Shown here: positions 7,297-15,162 of the stretch, piece by piece | How positions within the stretch are numbered: position 1 is the first letter of the stretch | How the letters are laid out: each line of letters opens with the position of its first letter | Assembly (NCBI RefSeq): GCF_030433895.1 | Contig: NZ_JARUXE010000035.1 | Location: 1-45,900, forward strand | Length of the DNA stretch: 45,900 nt | Direction: 5' to 3' | From: Arthrobacter sp. PsM3 | Lineage (GTDB): Bacteria > Actinomycetota > Actinomycetes > Actinomycetales > Micrococcaceae | Notes under the pieces: model-generated | Databases searched by the model: none | What the model was told of the DNA's origin: nothing | Seen by the model: only the letters and a program-made list of their open reading frames with translations | Made by a program: the position numbers and the translations under genes

Positions 7297-8259
7297 ATGA
7301 CGCCCTCACGAAGCTCGGACGCACTCCGCGCGGCCCAGTTGTATTACCTGCAGGACCTGACCATGGATGCGATCGCCCGCGAGCTGCGCACCTCCCGGTC
7401 CACCGTGTCGCGGCTGCTGTCCTCGGCCCGGGAATCCGGGCTGGTGCAGATCCAGATCCGCAGTCCGCTGGACACCGGCCCCGAACTGGCGAGCATGATC
7501 CGCGCCGAATACAAGGTCGATGTGCACGTCGTTCCGGTCGTGGACACCCTGAATGAGGCGGAAACATTGGACCGCGTCGCGATGCAGGCCGCACGCACCA
7601 TCGGCCCCCTGGTCGACTCCAATGCGATCATCGGCGTCGCCTGGGGTTCGACCCTGAGCGCCGTCAGCCGGCACCTGACCCGCAAGATCACCCACGACAG
7701 CGTGATCGTCCAGCTCAACGGCGCAGGCAACATGCAAACCACAGGCATCACCTACGCCTCCGACATCATGCGCCGCTTTGGCAGCGCGTACGGGGCCCGG
7801 GTGGAACAGTTCCCGGTTCCGGCGTTCTTCGACCACGCCGCGACCAAAAAGGCCATGTGGAATGAGCGCAGTGTGCAGCGGATCCTCCAACTCCAGGCCC
7901 GGATGAGCATCGCGATTTTCGGCGTGGGATCGGTCGACGCCGATTACCCCAGCCATGTCTACGCGGGCGGTTACCTCGATGAGGACGACCTGAATGTGCT
8001 GGCCACCTCCGACGTGGTGGGCGATGTGGCCACCGTGTTTTTCCGCGCCGACGGCTCCGCGGACGGCATCACCCTCAACGAACGCTCCACCGGCCCGGAC
8101 CTTGCCCAGCTGCGCCAGGTGCGCCGGAGGATCTGCGTGGTGTCCGGCGCTTCCAAGATCAACGGCCTGCGCGGCGCCCTCGCCGCGGGCCTGGCCACCG
8201 ACCTCATCCTCGACGAGGCCAGCGCCCGGCGGCTGGTCAGCTTCGACGGCGCGTCCTGA
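7297..8259 (+). CDS. SorC-family sugar-binding transcriptional regulator
   Basis: About 320 residues: an N-terminal winged helix-turn-helix (residues about 8-55, with AIARELRTSRSTVSRLL as the recognition helix region) followed by a SorC-type effector domain binding a phosphorylated sugar or polyol. Typical blocks are IIGVAWGSTLSAV, VQLNGAG and IAIFGVGSV. I chose the ATG at 7297 because the protein then starts just before the HTH; an upstream in-frame ATG would start inside the palindrome. It is divergent from glpD, so it probably controls the glycerol genes in response to glycerol 3-phosphate or a related effector. That pairing is inferred. Characterised glycerol regulators are usually GlpR (DeoR) or GylR (IclR), so this would be a different solution. 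Confidence 0.88.
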   Translation: MTPSRSSDALRAAQLYYLQDLTMDAIARELRTSRSTVSRLLSSARESGLVQIQIRSPLDTGPELASMIRAEYKVDVHVVPVVDTLNEAETLDRVAMQAARTIGPLVDSNAIIGVAWGSTLSAVSRHLTRKITHDSVIVQLNGAGNMQTTGITYASDIMRRFGSAYGARVEQFPVPAFFDHAATKKAMWNERSVQRILQLQARMSIAIFGVGSVDADYPSHVYAGGYLDEDDLNVLATSDVVGDVATVFFRADGSADGITLNERSTGPDLAQLRQVRRRICVVSGASKINGLRGALAAGLATDLILDEASARRLVSFDGAS

Positions 8260-8275
8260 GTGGGCGCGTCCTGAG
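8248..8275 (+). repeat. Short direct repeat across the regulator stop codon
   Basis: GGCGCGTCCTGAG occurs twice with a 15-base period, at 8248-8260 and 8263-8275. The first copy contains the SorC regulator stop codon. It looks like a small slippage duplication of the gene's 3' end; no function is apparent. Confidence 0.8.
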
Positions 8276-8356
8276 CCGGCCTGCCCCGGTACGGACCGGC
8301 CTGTGCGCAACCGGCGGCCGCCGGCCTGCCGTGCGGAGCCCCGGCGGCGGAGTCGG

Positions 8357-8362
8357 TAAAGT
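8357..8362 (+). promoter_or_regulatory. -10 element for the aldo/keto reductase gene
   Basis: TAAAGT ends seven bases before the ATG at 8370, and no Shine-Dalgarno sequence intervenes. The mRNA is therefore predicted to begin at or next to the start codon (leaderless). No clear -35 was seen. Confidence 0.45.
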
Positions 8363-8369
8363 CGTTGTT

Positions 8370-9248
8370 ATGAAACCCTCGCCCCGGCTCAGCCTCAACA
8401 ACGGTGTCCTGATCGACCAGCTGGGGTTTGGACTCTACAAGGTGCCTCCCTCCGACGCCGCCGGACTCGTGACCATGGCCCTCGAGGCCGGCTACCGGCA
8501 CTTCGACACCGCAGCCATGTACGGCAACGAGACGGGGGTGGGACGGGGCATCGGCTCACTGTCCAGTTTCGTGAGCCCCGACGGCGCCCGGGGCGGTTCC
8601 GGCGAGGCCTCCCCCTCGCTTTCGCGCGAGGACCTGTTTGTCACCACCAAGCTCTGGAACGATGACCAGGGCTACGACGCCACGCTGCGCGCGTTCGACA
8701 CGTCGATGGCCAACCTCGGACTGGAATACGTGGACCTGTACCTGATTCACTGGCCGTGTCCGCAGCGCGGGCTGTACGCCGAGAGCTACCGGGCCATGGA
8801 GACGCTGTACCGGGAAGGCAGGGCACGGGCCATCGGGGTCTCGAACTTCCAGCCGGCGCACCTGGACCGCCTCCTGCAGACCGCGGAAGTCGTCCCGGCC
8901 GTCAACCAGATCGAACTGCACCCCTGGCTCCAGCAGGAGGAACTGCGCGCCCTGCACGGCGAACTCGGCATCACCACCGAGGCGTGGAGCCCGCTGGGCC
9001 GCGGCCAGGTCCTGCAGGATCCCGTGGTGCTGGGCCTCGCGGCCGCACACGGCAGGAGCCCGGCGCAGATCATCCTCCGCTGGCACGTCCAGCTCGGCAA
9101 CGTCGCCGTCCCCAAGGCGAGCTCCTATGCCCGGATCAGGGAGAATCTGAACGTCTTCGGCTTCACCCTCGACGGCGCCGCCATGGACGCCCTGGCCGGC
9201 CTGGAACGCGGCTTCCGTACCGGCTCCCACCCGGACACCGTGAATTAG
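8370..9248 (+). CDS. Aldo/keto reductase
   Basis: NADPH-dependent carbonyl reductase of the AKR superfamily, 292 residues, a TIM-barrel cytoplasmic enzyme. All four catalytic tetrad residues are visible: Asp and Tyr in DTAAMYGNE, Lys in TTKLWND, and His in LIHWPCP. The AKR signature IGVSNF and the C-terminal VPKASS cofactor motif are present. A Gly/Ser-rich insertion of roughly 18 residues (about residues 57-75) separates the GVGRGI helix from the LFVTTKLW strand, longer than in most relatives. It is closest in style to 2,5-diketo-D-gluconate reductase-like members, but the substrate cannot be told. It starts a plus-strand group with a hydrolase and a glycosyltransferase. Confidence 0.93.
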   Translation: MKPSPRLSLNNGVLIDQLGFGLYKVPPSDAAGLVTMALEAGYRHFDTAAMYGNETGVGRGIGSLSSFVSPDGARGGSGEASPSLSREDLFVTTKLWNDDQGYDATLRAFDTSMANLGLEYVDLYLIHWPCPQRGLYAESYRAMETLYREGRARAIGVSNFQPAHLDRLLQTAEVVPAVNQIELHPWLQQEELRALHGELGITTEAWSPLGRGQVLQDPVVLGLAAAHGRSPAQIILRWHVQLGNVAVPKASSYARIRENLNVFGFTLDGAAMDALAGLERGFRTGSHPDTVN

Positions 9249-9258
9249 GACTCATCGA

Positions 9259-10188
9259 ATGGAACATGTGGCCACCGAGCCTTCCCCCACCACTCCCCTG
9301 TTCAGCAACGGGCTTGAGCCCCGCACCCGCGCCGCGGAGGTAGCCCTCGACGGCGCCAGGGTCGCGTACTGGACGTACGAGCCGGTCCGAGTGACCCCGG
9401 AAACCCGCACCATCCTGGTCATCCACGGCTTCCGCGGTGACCACCACGGCCTGCTCCGGGTAGCGGACCAGCTCCCGGAGATGCGCCTCATCATGCCGGA
9501 CCTCCCCGGTTTCGGCAGCTCTGCCGCTTTCGCAGGTGCCGAACACAGCGTTGAACGCTACGGCCGGTTCATCGCCGACTTCATGGCGGCCCTGGGCCTG
9601 GGCCCCGGAACGGTCCTGCTGGGGCACTCCTTTGGCTCCATCATCGCAAGCCACTATGTGGCCGGCCACCCCGGAACGGTCTCGGAACTGATCCTGGTCA
9701 ATCCGATCGCCGCCCCCGCCCTCGAGGGTCCCAAGGGGCTCATGACCAAACTTGCCGTCCTGTACTACGAAGCGGCCGCCCGGCTTCCCCGCCGGCTGGG
9801 ACAGGGCCTGCTGCGCAGCCAGCTGATCGTCAGGGTCATGAGCGAGACGATGGCAAAGACCCGGGACAAGGAGCTCCGCCGCTTCGTACATGCCCAGCAC
9901 AGCGCCTATTTCTCCGCCTTCGCGGACCGGGAGAGCCTGCTGGAGGCGTTCAAGGCCTCGGTCGGCAGCAACGTCGCGGAAGTGGCCCGCCGGCTCACCC
10001 TTCCAGTGCTGCTGATCGCCGGGGAAAAGGACGAGATCGCCACGCTGCCGGACCAGCACACACTGCTGGCCCTGCTGCCCGACGCGCACCTGGACGTGAT
10101 CCCGGGTGTCGGCCACCTGATCCACTACGAAACCCCGGAACCAGCCGCGGGCTTCATCCGCCGCTTCCTGAAGGACCACGCCGCGTGA
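9259..10188 (+). CDS. Alpha/beta-fold hydrolase
   Basis: About 309 residues with an alpha/beta-hydrolase fold. The oxyanion segment is VIHGFRGDHHG, the nucleophile elbow is LLGHSFGS with the catalytic Ser, the acid is probably the Asp in AGEKDEIA, and the catalytic His is in GVGHLIHYE. No signal peptide was seen, so it is cytoplasmic. AGGA lies eight bases before the ATG. It starts 10 bases after the reductase gene and its TGA overlaps the glycosyltransferase GTG, implying cotranscription. The substrate cannot be predicted. Confidence 0.9.
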   Translation: MEHVATEPSPTTPLFSNGLEPRTRAAEVALDGARVAYWTYEPVRVTPETRTILVIHGFRGDHHGLLRVADQLPEMRLIMPDLPGFGSSAAFAGAEHSVERYGRFIADFMAALGLGPGTVLLGHSFGSIIASHYVAGHPGTVSELILVNPIAAPALEGPKGLMTKLAVLYYEAAARLPRRLGQGLLRSQLIVRVMSETMAKTRDKELRRFVHAQHSAYFSAFADRESLLEAFKASVGSNVAEVARRLTLPVLLIAGEKDEIATLPDQHTLLALLPDAHLDVIPGVGHLIHYETPEPAAGFIRRFLKDHAA

Positions 10189-11294
10189 AAATCCTCATCG
10201 ACGCCCGCTTCACCCGGCTGGACCACCATGACGGCATCAGCCGCTACGGTTCCAGCCTGATCGAGGCCACGGCCAAAATCGCCGACGTCTCCATGCTCAT
10301 CAGCGACGTCCGCCAGCTGGCCCTGCTCCCGGACGTGCCCTACACCTTGATCAACAGCCCGCTGTCCCCGGCGGAGCTGTTCGTCGCCGGCAAGATCAAC
10401 AAACTCGGCGCCGACGTGGTGGTCTGTCCGATGCAGACCATGGGCAGCTGGGGCCGGAAGTACGCCCTGGTGCTGACCCTGCACGACCTGATCTACTACG
10501 AACACCCGGCCCCTCCCGGTTTCCTGCCCGCCCCGGTCCGGGTTCTCTGGCGGCTGTACCACAAAGCGTTCTGGCCGCAGCGGCTCCTGCTGAACCGGGC
10601 CGACGTCGTCGCCACCATCAGTTCCACCACGGCGGCGCTGATCTCGAAGTACCGGCTCACCCGGCGTCCCGTCCGGATCGTGGGCAACGCCCCGCAGCAC
10701 GGCCACACGCCGCGGGACCCCGGGGCGGGGTCCGACAAGACGCTGCTGTACATGGGTTCCTTCATGCCGTACAAAAACGTGGAGACCATGATCAGGGGCA
10801 TGGCGGAGCTCCCGGACCTGATGCTGCACCTGCTCAGCCGGATCACGCCGGAACGCCGGGCGGAACTCGAGGCCCTGGCACCGGCCGGCGCGGACATTGT
10901 TTTCCACAACGGCGTGACCGACGCCGAGTATGAGGCCATGCTGGGGCGCACCACGGCCCTGATCAGCCTGTCAAGGGCGGAGGGCTACGGCCTGCCCCTC
11001 GTGGAGGCCATGTCGCACGGCACACCGGTGATTGCCAGCGACATCCCGATCTTCCGGGAAGTGGGCGGCGACGCCGTCAGCTATGTCCATCCGGATTCGC
11101 CGGCGGAGTTCGCCGCGGCGGTCCGGGCACTCGAGGAGCCCGGGCTTTGGAAGGCCCGTTCCCGCCGCTCGGTGGAGCGTGCCGCCGACTTCAGCTGGGA
11201 CGACTCCGCCCGCAAGCTGCTGGCCGCCGCCGAAGAGGCCGTGGCGCTGCGTGCCCGCCGTGCCGGGCACCACAAGGAAACGGACCGGAAGTAG
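10185..11294 (+). CDS. Glycosyltransferase, GT4-like (group 1)
   Basis: GT-B fold glycosyltransferase, 369 residues. The N terminus MKILIDARFT...DGISRYG matches the DAR...GIxRY start of mannosyl- and rhamnosyl-transferase-like members. The C-terminal sugar-nucleotide motif with two Glu (SRAEGYGLPLVEAMSHGTPV) marks the GT4 family. No membrane segment is evident, so it is probably cytoplasmic or membrane-associated. The GTG start overlaps the upstream stop by 4 bases (GTGA). Acceptor and donor are unknown; a cell-envelope or storage glycan is possible. Confidence 0.9.
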   Translation: MKILIDARFTRLDHHDGISRYGSSLIEATAKIADVSMLISDVRQLALLPDVPYTLINSPLSPAELFVAGKINKLGADVVVCPMQTMGSWGRKYALVLTLHDLIYYEHPAPPGFLPAPVRVLWRLYHKAFWPQRLLLNRADVVATISSTTAALISKYRLTRRPVRIVGNAPQHGHTPRDPGAGSDKTLLYMGSFMPYKNVETMIRGMAELPDLMLHLLSRITPERRAELEALAPAGADIVFHNGVTDAEYEAMLGRTTALISLSRAEGYGLPLVEAMSHGTPVIASDIPIFREVGGDAVSYVHPDSPAEFAAAVRALEEPGLWKARSRRSVERAADFSWDDSARKLLAAAEEAVALRARRAGHHKETDRK

Positions 11295-11436
11295 CCGGCA
11301 CGAAGACCCATCCGCGCCGGAGTCGCCGGTACGCTGCGGGTAGAGGACATGGATCGGCCATCGGAACGTCGCGGTTGCCTGCACACGGTACCGCTCCGGG
11401 ATCTCGCTTGGGCCGGCCGCATCCGGGGCCAGGTAT

Positions 11437-13593
11437 CTAGAGCACGTCCACGCCGTCGAGCCGCAGCTGGACCGGGTCGTCCGTGCGTTTGGCCGCGGCG
11501 GCGACCTTGACCGCCCGCAGCACCCGGGTGACCTGGGTGGCCTGGGCGTAGGGGATGAACAGCAGCGTCCGGACGTCCTCGACGGCGGCCCCCGCCGCTC
11601 CGCCCTGGCCCGGCGCGCCGGCGATCACAAGGGGTGCCGGGCCGGCGGTCCGCAGCACGATGCCCTGCGGGCCAAGCTGCTGTTGGACCGCGTCGCTGAA
11701 GTGTCCGACGGCGGTACGTCCGCCGGTGATGGAGGCGACCCGGACAGCGGGCGGGAGGTGGAGTTCCTGGCGCAGGGACAGTTCCCGCTGGGCGTAGCCG
11801 GCCGGATCCCAGCGCAGCAGGGCCCCAACACCGGCCGCGTCGTCCGCGGTGATGACGACGAGTCCGCCGTCGCCCGCAGGGCGGACCAGTGCGGCGGCGT
11901 TGAACCAGCGCCGGACGGCGTCCTCCCCCGCCCGCAGGTTTTCGCGCCGCAGCAGCGAATCGCCGTCGAGCAGCAGGGCCGCCGCGTAGCCGCCTTCCGC
12001 GACCGGTTCCGCGCCGACCGTGGCCACGACCAGGGCCTTCGAGTCCGGAACCGTGGCCAGCACCCGGTCCCCGGACGAGGTGACCACGGGCTTACCCGGG
12101 AAGGCGCGGCCCAGTTCCTCGGCCGTACGGAGCGCACCGGTCGCTCCCCGGCGGAGCCGGGCCCCGTTGCAGGTGACGCAGCGCCAGTCCGGCGCCGGGG
12201 TCGAGCACCACCGGCACTGTGGCATGGCGGAGCTCCCGCTGGCCCCGGCGATGGCCAGCGGCCCGCTGCAGGCGGTACAGCGCGCCGGCTCGCGGCAGTT
12301 TTCGCAGGCAAGCGACGGCGCGTAGCCGGCCCTGGCCACCTGGACCAGCACCGGCCCGCGTTCGAGCCCCTCCTTGGCGGCGCGCCAGGCGGCACCCGGC
12401 AGCCGGGCGATCCTGGCCAGTGGGTCGTGCTCGAGTTCGTAGCTGTCCGCGGTGTTGAGCACCCGCGGGACGGTCCGGCGGACGATGGTCCGGTCCGCGT
12501 CCACCGGCCACGCCCACCCGGCCTCGACGAGGCGCTGCGTTTCGGTGCTCCGGGTGTGCCCGGCGAGCAGGCAGGCGGTGCCTTCCTGCTCCGCGCGCAG
12601 CAGCAGGACTTCGCGGGTGTGGGCGTAGGGTGAGCGCTGCTCGATGTGCAGGTCGTCGCCGTCGTCCCAGCACACCACGAGCCCGGGATTGCGGACGGGG
12701 GCATAGGCGGCGGACCGGGTGCCGACGGCCACACCGGCGGCACCGCTGAGGATCCGCAGAAAGCTGCGGTAGCGCGGGGTGGGCCCGTCGTCGGCGGTGA
12801 GCCGGGCGACGTCCCCGGCCGGCAGGAGCTGCAGGAGCGCGGCCTCGACCCGGTCCAGGTCCCGGTAGTCGGGCACAACGACGATGGCGCCGCGGCCGGA
12901 CAGGCGGACCGCTGCGACGGCCTCGGCGATCATCCGGGGCCACCCCGAGGGGCCGTAGCCCTGCAGCGCACCCAGCACGGCCCGGGGCGACTCCCCCGCG
13001 CCGAGATGCTGGAGGAAGGCCGCACCATTCCGGTACGAGGACCAGGTCGAGGCCTCGAGACCGGCAGGAATGGCCGCCCCGGCCCCGTCCTCGGCGTCCA
13101 AGTCAGCGAAGCGGGCCGGATCCAGGACCCCGTCAGGGGCGAGGTCCTTCTCGAGTTTCGCCATCCGCGGAGGCACCGCCACGCGCAGCACGTCGCTGAC
13201 GCTTCCGGCGTAACGCGCCGCGACGCGGAAGGCCAGGTCCGCGACCGGGCCCGTCAGTACCGGCACCGGGGAAACCACCTTGTGCAGCGGGACGAGGGGG
13301 TGGCCGGCGTCGGATTCCGCCACCCGCTCCATCAGGTAACCGGCAAGCTCCTGGCCGTTGAACTTCACCTTCACCCGGACTCCGGCCTGCGCCGTGGCGT
13401 CCAGCGCAGCGGGCACGCTGTAGTCGAACGGCCGGTCCAGGTGCGGCAGGGAGGACTCCAGCCGCACCCGTGCCACCGGGAGCCGGGCCGCGAGGGCCGG
13501 ACCGGGCGCTGCGGCAGCGGAGGCGGGAAAGCCCTGGAACAGCGACAGCTGGAGGGGCTCGTCCTGCGCGGCGGCGCCGTGGCTCGGGCTCAT
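11437..13593 (-). CDS. priA: Primosomal protein N' (PriA), helicase motifs degenerate
   Basis: Replication restart protein homologue, 718 residues. The N-terminal DNA-binding domain (PVARVRLESSLPHLDRPFDY) is followed by a helicase-like core and a zinc region with four CxxC pairs (CENC, CTAC, CRWC, CVTC). The Walker A GxTGSGKT motif expected before the VVVPDYRDLDR strand is absent, and the DEEH box is replaced by WDDGDD, so ATPase activity is doubtful, as is known for actinobacterial PriA. I chose the ATG at 13593 because GGGAGGA lies eight bases upstream. It lies downstream of metK on the same strand and is convergent with the glycosyltransferase gene. The 142 bases between those two genes show no clear terminator. 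Confidence 0.92.
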   Translation of the reverse strand: MSPSHGAAAQDEPLQLSLFQGFPASAAAAPGPALAARLPVARVRLESSLPHLDRPFDYSVPAALDATAQAGVRVKVKFNGQELAGYLMERVAESDAGHPLVPLHKVVSPVPVLTGPVADLAFRVAARYAGSVSDVLRVAVPPRMAKLEKDLAPDGVLDPARFADLDAEDGAGAAIPAGLEASTWSSYRNGAAFLQHLGAGESPRAVLGALQGYGPSGWPRMIAEAVAAVRLSGRGAIVVVPDYRDLDRVEAALLQLLPAGDVARLTADDGPTPRYRSFLRILSGAAGVAVGTRSAAYAPVRNPGLVVCWDDGDDLHIEQRSPYAHTREVLLLRAEQEGTACLLAGHTRSTETQRLVEAGWAWPVDADRTIVRRTVPRVLNTADSYELEHDPLARIARLPGAAWRAAKEGLERGPVLVQVARAGYAPSLACENCREPARCTACSGPLAIAGASGSSAMPQCRWCSTPAPDWRCVTCNGARLRRGATGALRTAEELGRAFPGKPVVTSSGDRVLATVPDSKALVVATVGAEPVAEGGYAAALLLDGDSLLRRENLRAGEDAVRRWFNAAALVRPAGDGGLVVITADDAAGVGALLRWDPAGYAQRELSLRQELHLPPAVRVASITGGRTAVGHFSDAVQQQLGPQGIVLRTAGPAPLVIAGAPGQGGAAGAAVEDVRTLLFIPYAQATQVTRVLRAVKVAAAAKRTDDPVQLRLDGVDVL

Positions 13594-13649
13594 CGCTCGT
13601 GTCCTCCCTTCAGCAGAGTTCGGTGCCGGACGGGTTGAATCCCCGCCCG

Positions 13650-13681
13650 TTTCAGTGCCGGCCATTTTCAGTGCCGGCCAA
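13650..13681. repeat. 16-base tandem repeat, two copies
   Basis: TTTCAGTGCCGGCCA(T/A) is repeated twice head to tail upstream of priA. Together with the 14-base repeat further on it makes this 255-base metK-priA gap unusually repetitive. Function unknown. Confidence 0.8.
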
Positions 13682-13704
13682 CGGGGTCCGGCTTAATGTG
13701 GAAG

Positions 13705-13734
13705 AGCCAGGCCTCCGGTCTCGGCGGCCTGGCT
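13705..13734 (-). terminator. Hairpin between metK and priA
   Basis: A 9-bp perfect stem (AGCCAGGCC with GGCCTGGCT) about 115 bases downstream of the metK stop, with no T tract. It is a candidate metK terminator or processing hairpin. Confidence 0.45.
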
Positions 13735-13775
13735 ACAGCACATCACGGGGCAGTGACATTAAGGGTGACATGAGG

Positions 13776-13803
13776 GGCACTGACATCGAGGCACTGACAT
13801 CGA
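13776..13803. repeat. 14-base tandem repeat, two copies
   Basis: GGCACTGACATCGA occurs twice in a row, and further GTGACAT copies lie just before it. It is in the non-coding gap between metK and priA. Confidence 0.8.
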
Positions 13804-13817
13804 ATGCCACACGTCCA

Positions 13818-13849
13818 AGCCCGCTGGCGGAGCTTCATACGGGCGGGCT
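13818..13849 (-). terminator. metK terminator candidate
   Basis: A 7-bp stem (AGCCCGC with GCGGGCT, 18-base loop) whose proximal arm reaches into the metK stop codon. It has no T run. Confidence 0.4.
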
Positions 13850-15084
13850 CAGGCGTTGAAGAACGCCTTCAACTGATCGACCCGGTCCAGCCGCTCCCAC
13901 GTGAAGTCGGGATCCTCGCGGCCGAAGTGGCCGTGGGCCGCGGTCTTTGCGTAGATCGGGCGCTTGAGGTCGAGGGCATCGATAATGGCTCGGGGGCGCA
14001 GGTCGAAGATCTCGGCGATCGCGGCGCTGATCCGCGCCGGGTCCACGGTCTCGGTGCCGAAGGTTTCCACATAGGTTCCCACCGGGCGGGCCTGGCCGAT
14101 CGCGTAGGCGATCTGGATTTCGGCGCGCTTCGCGAGACCGGCGGCAACCACGTTCTTGGCCACCCAGCGCATGGCGTAGGCTGCCGAGCGGTCCACCTTG
14201 GACGGATCCTTGCCGGAGAAGGCGCCGCCGCCGTGGCGGGCCATGCCGCCGTAGGTGTCAACGATGATCTTGCGGCCGGTGAGGCCGGCGTCGCCGACAG
14301 GGCCGCCAATGACGAAGGCACCTGCCGGGTTCAGGATGTTTCTGGCCCGGGAGATGTCCAGGTTGGACAGCGCCATGACGGGGTCAACCACATGCGCGGC
14401 GAGGTCGGCGCGGAGCTGGTCGAGGCTGGCGCCTTCGGCGTGCTGGCTGGAAATGACGACGGTCTCGACCGAGACGGGCCGGTTGCCCTCGTAGCCGACG
14501 GTGACCTGGGTCTTGCCGTCGGGGCGCAGGTAGGCGAGTTCGCCGTTCTTGCGGACCTCGGTGAGCCGCTCGGAGAGGCGGTGCGCGAGCCAGATCGGAA
14601 CCGGCATGTAGGACGGTGTCTCGTCGCTGGCGTAGCCGAACATGAGGCCCTGGTCCCCGGCGCCCTGGAGGTCGTAGTCGTCCTCCTGGCGTCCTTCACG
14701 GGCTTCGAGCGAATTGAAGACGCCGCCGGCGATGTCGTTGGACTGCTGGCCGATGGAGACCGACACGCCGCAGCGGGCGCCGTCGAATCCGTTGGCTGAG
14801 GAATCGTAGCCGATGCCCAGGATGGTTTCCCGGACGATCTGCGGGATTTCGACGTAGGCGTCGGTGGTGACCTCGCCGGCGACGTGGACCAGCCCGGTGG
14901 TGGCCAGCGTCTCCACGGCGACCCGTGACTCAGGGTCCTTCGCCAGCAGGGCGTCGAGGATGGCATCGCTGATCTGGTCACAGATCTTGTCGGGGTGTCC
15001 TTCGGTCACCGACTCGGACGTGAAGAGCCGGAGCGAGGCGGGCGTGGACCCGTGGAAATCAGGGATGTGCAGCGGTAAAGTCAC
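13849..15084 (-). CDS. metK: S-adenosylmethionine synthetase
   Basis: Makes S-adenosylmethionine from methionine and ATP; cytoplasmic, 411 residues. Signatures include TSESVTEGHPDKICDQ (ATP and metal), GAGDQGLMFGYA (methionine/ATP loop) and GGGAFSGKDPSKVDRSAAY (phosphate loop). The start is a GTG at 15084. It lacks a strong ribosome binding site, but a TAAGGT hexamer ends six bases upstream, predicting a leaderless mRNA. It follows coaBC on the same strand with its own promoter signal. No SAM riboswitch fits in the 78-base gap. Confidence 0.97.
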   Translation of the reverse strand: MTLPLHIPDFHGSTPASLRLFTSESVTEGHPDKICDQISDAILDALLAKDPESRVAVETLATTGLVHVAGEVTTDAYVEIPQIVRETILGIGYDSSANGFDGARCGVSVSIGQQSNDIAGGVFNSLEAREGRQEDDYDLQGAGDQGLMFGYASDETPSYMPVPIWLAHRLSERLTEVRKNGELAYLRPDGKTQVTVGYEGNRPVSVETVVISSQHAEGASLDQLRADLAAHVVDPVMALSNLDISRARNILNPAGAFVIGGPVGDAGLTGRKIIVDTYGGMARHGGGAFSGKDPSKVDRSAAYAMRWVAKNVVAAGLAKRAEIQIAYAIGQARPVGTYVETFGTETVDPARISAAIAEIFDLRPRAIIDALDLKRPIYAKTAAHGHFGREDPDFTWERLDRVDQLKAFFNA

Positions 15085-15090
15085 TCAACT

Positions 15091-15096
15091 ACCTTA
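15091..15096 (-). promoter_or_regulatory. -10 element of metK
   Basis: TAAGGT (TANNNT) ends six bases before the GTG start codon, so transcription is expected to begin at the start codon. No -35 was recognised. Confidence 0.45.
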
Positions 15097-15162
15097 CTGG
15101 TTGGAAAACGGACGTCCGGCGGCGTGTGTCCCCGTGCTAAGGAGACGTTGCTTACGCCAGGT

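Noticed and set aside
15085..15162. SAM riboswitch upstream of metK
   Set aside because: The gap is only 78 bases, the -10 element sits next to the start codon, and no SAM-aptamer pattern is visible.
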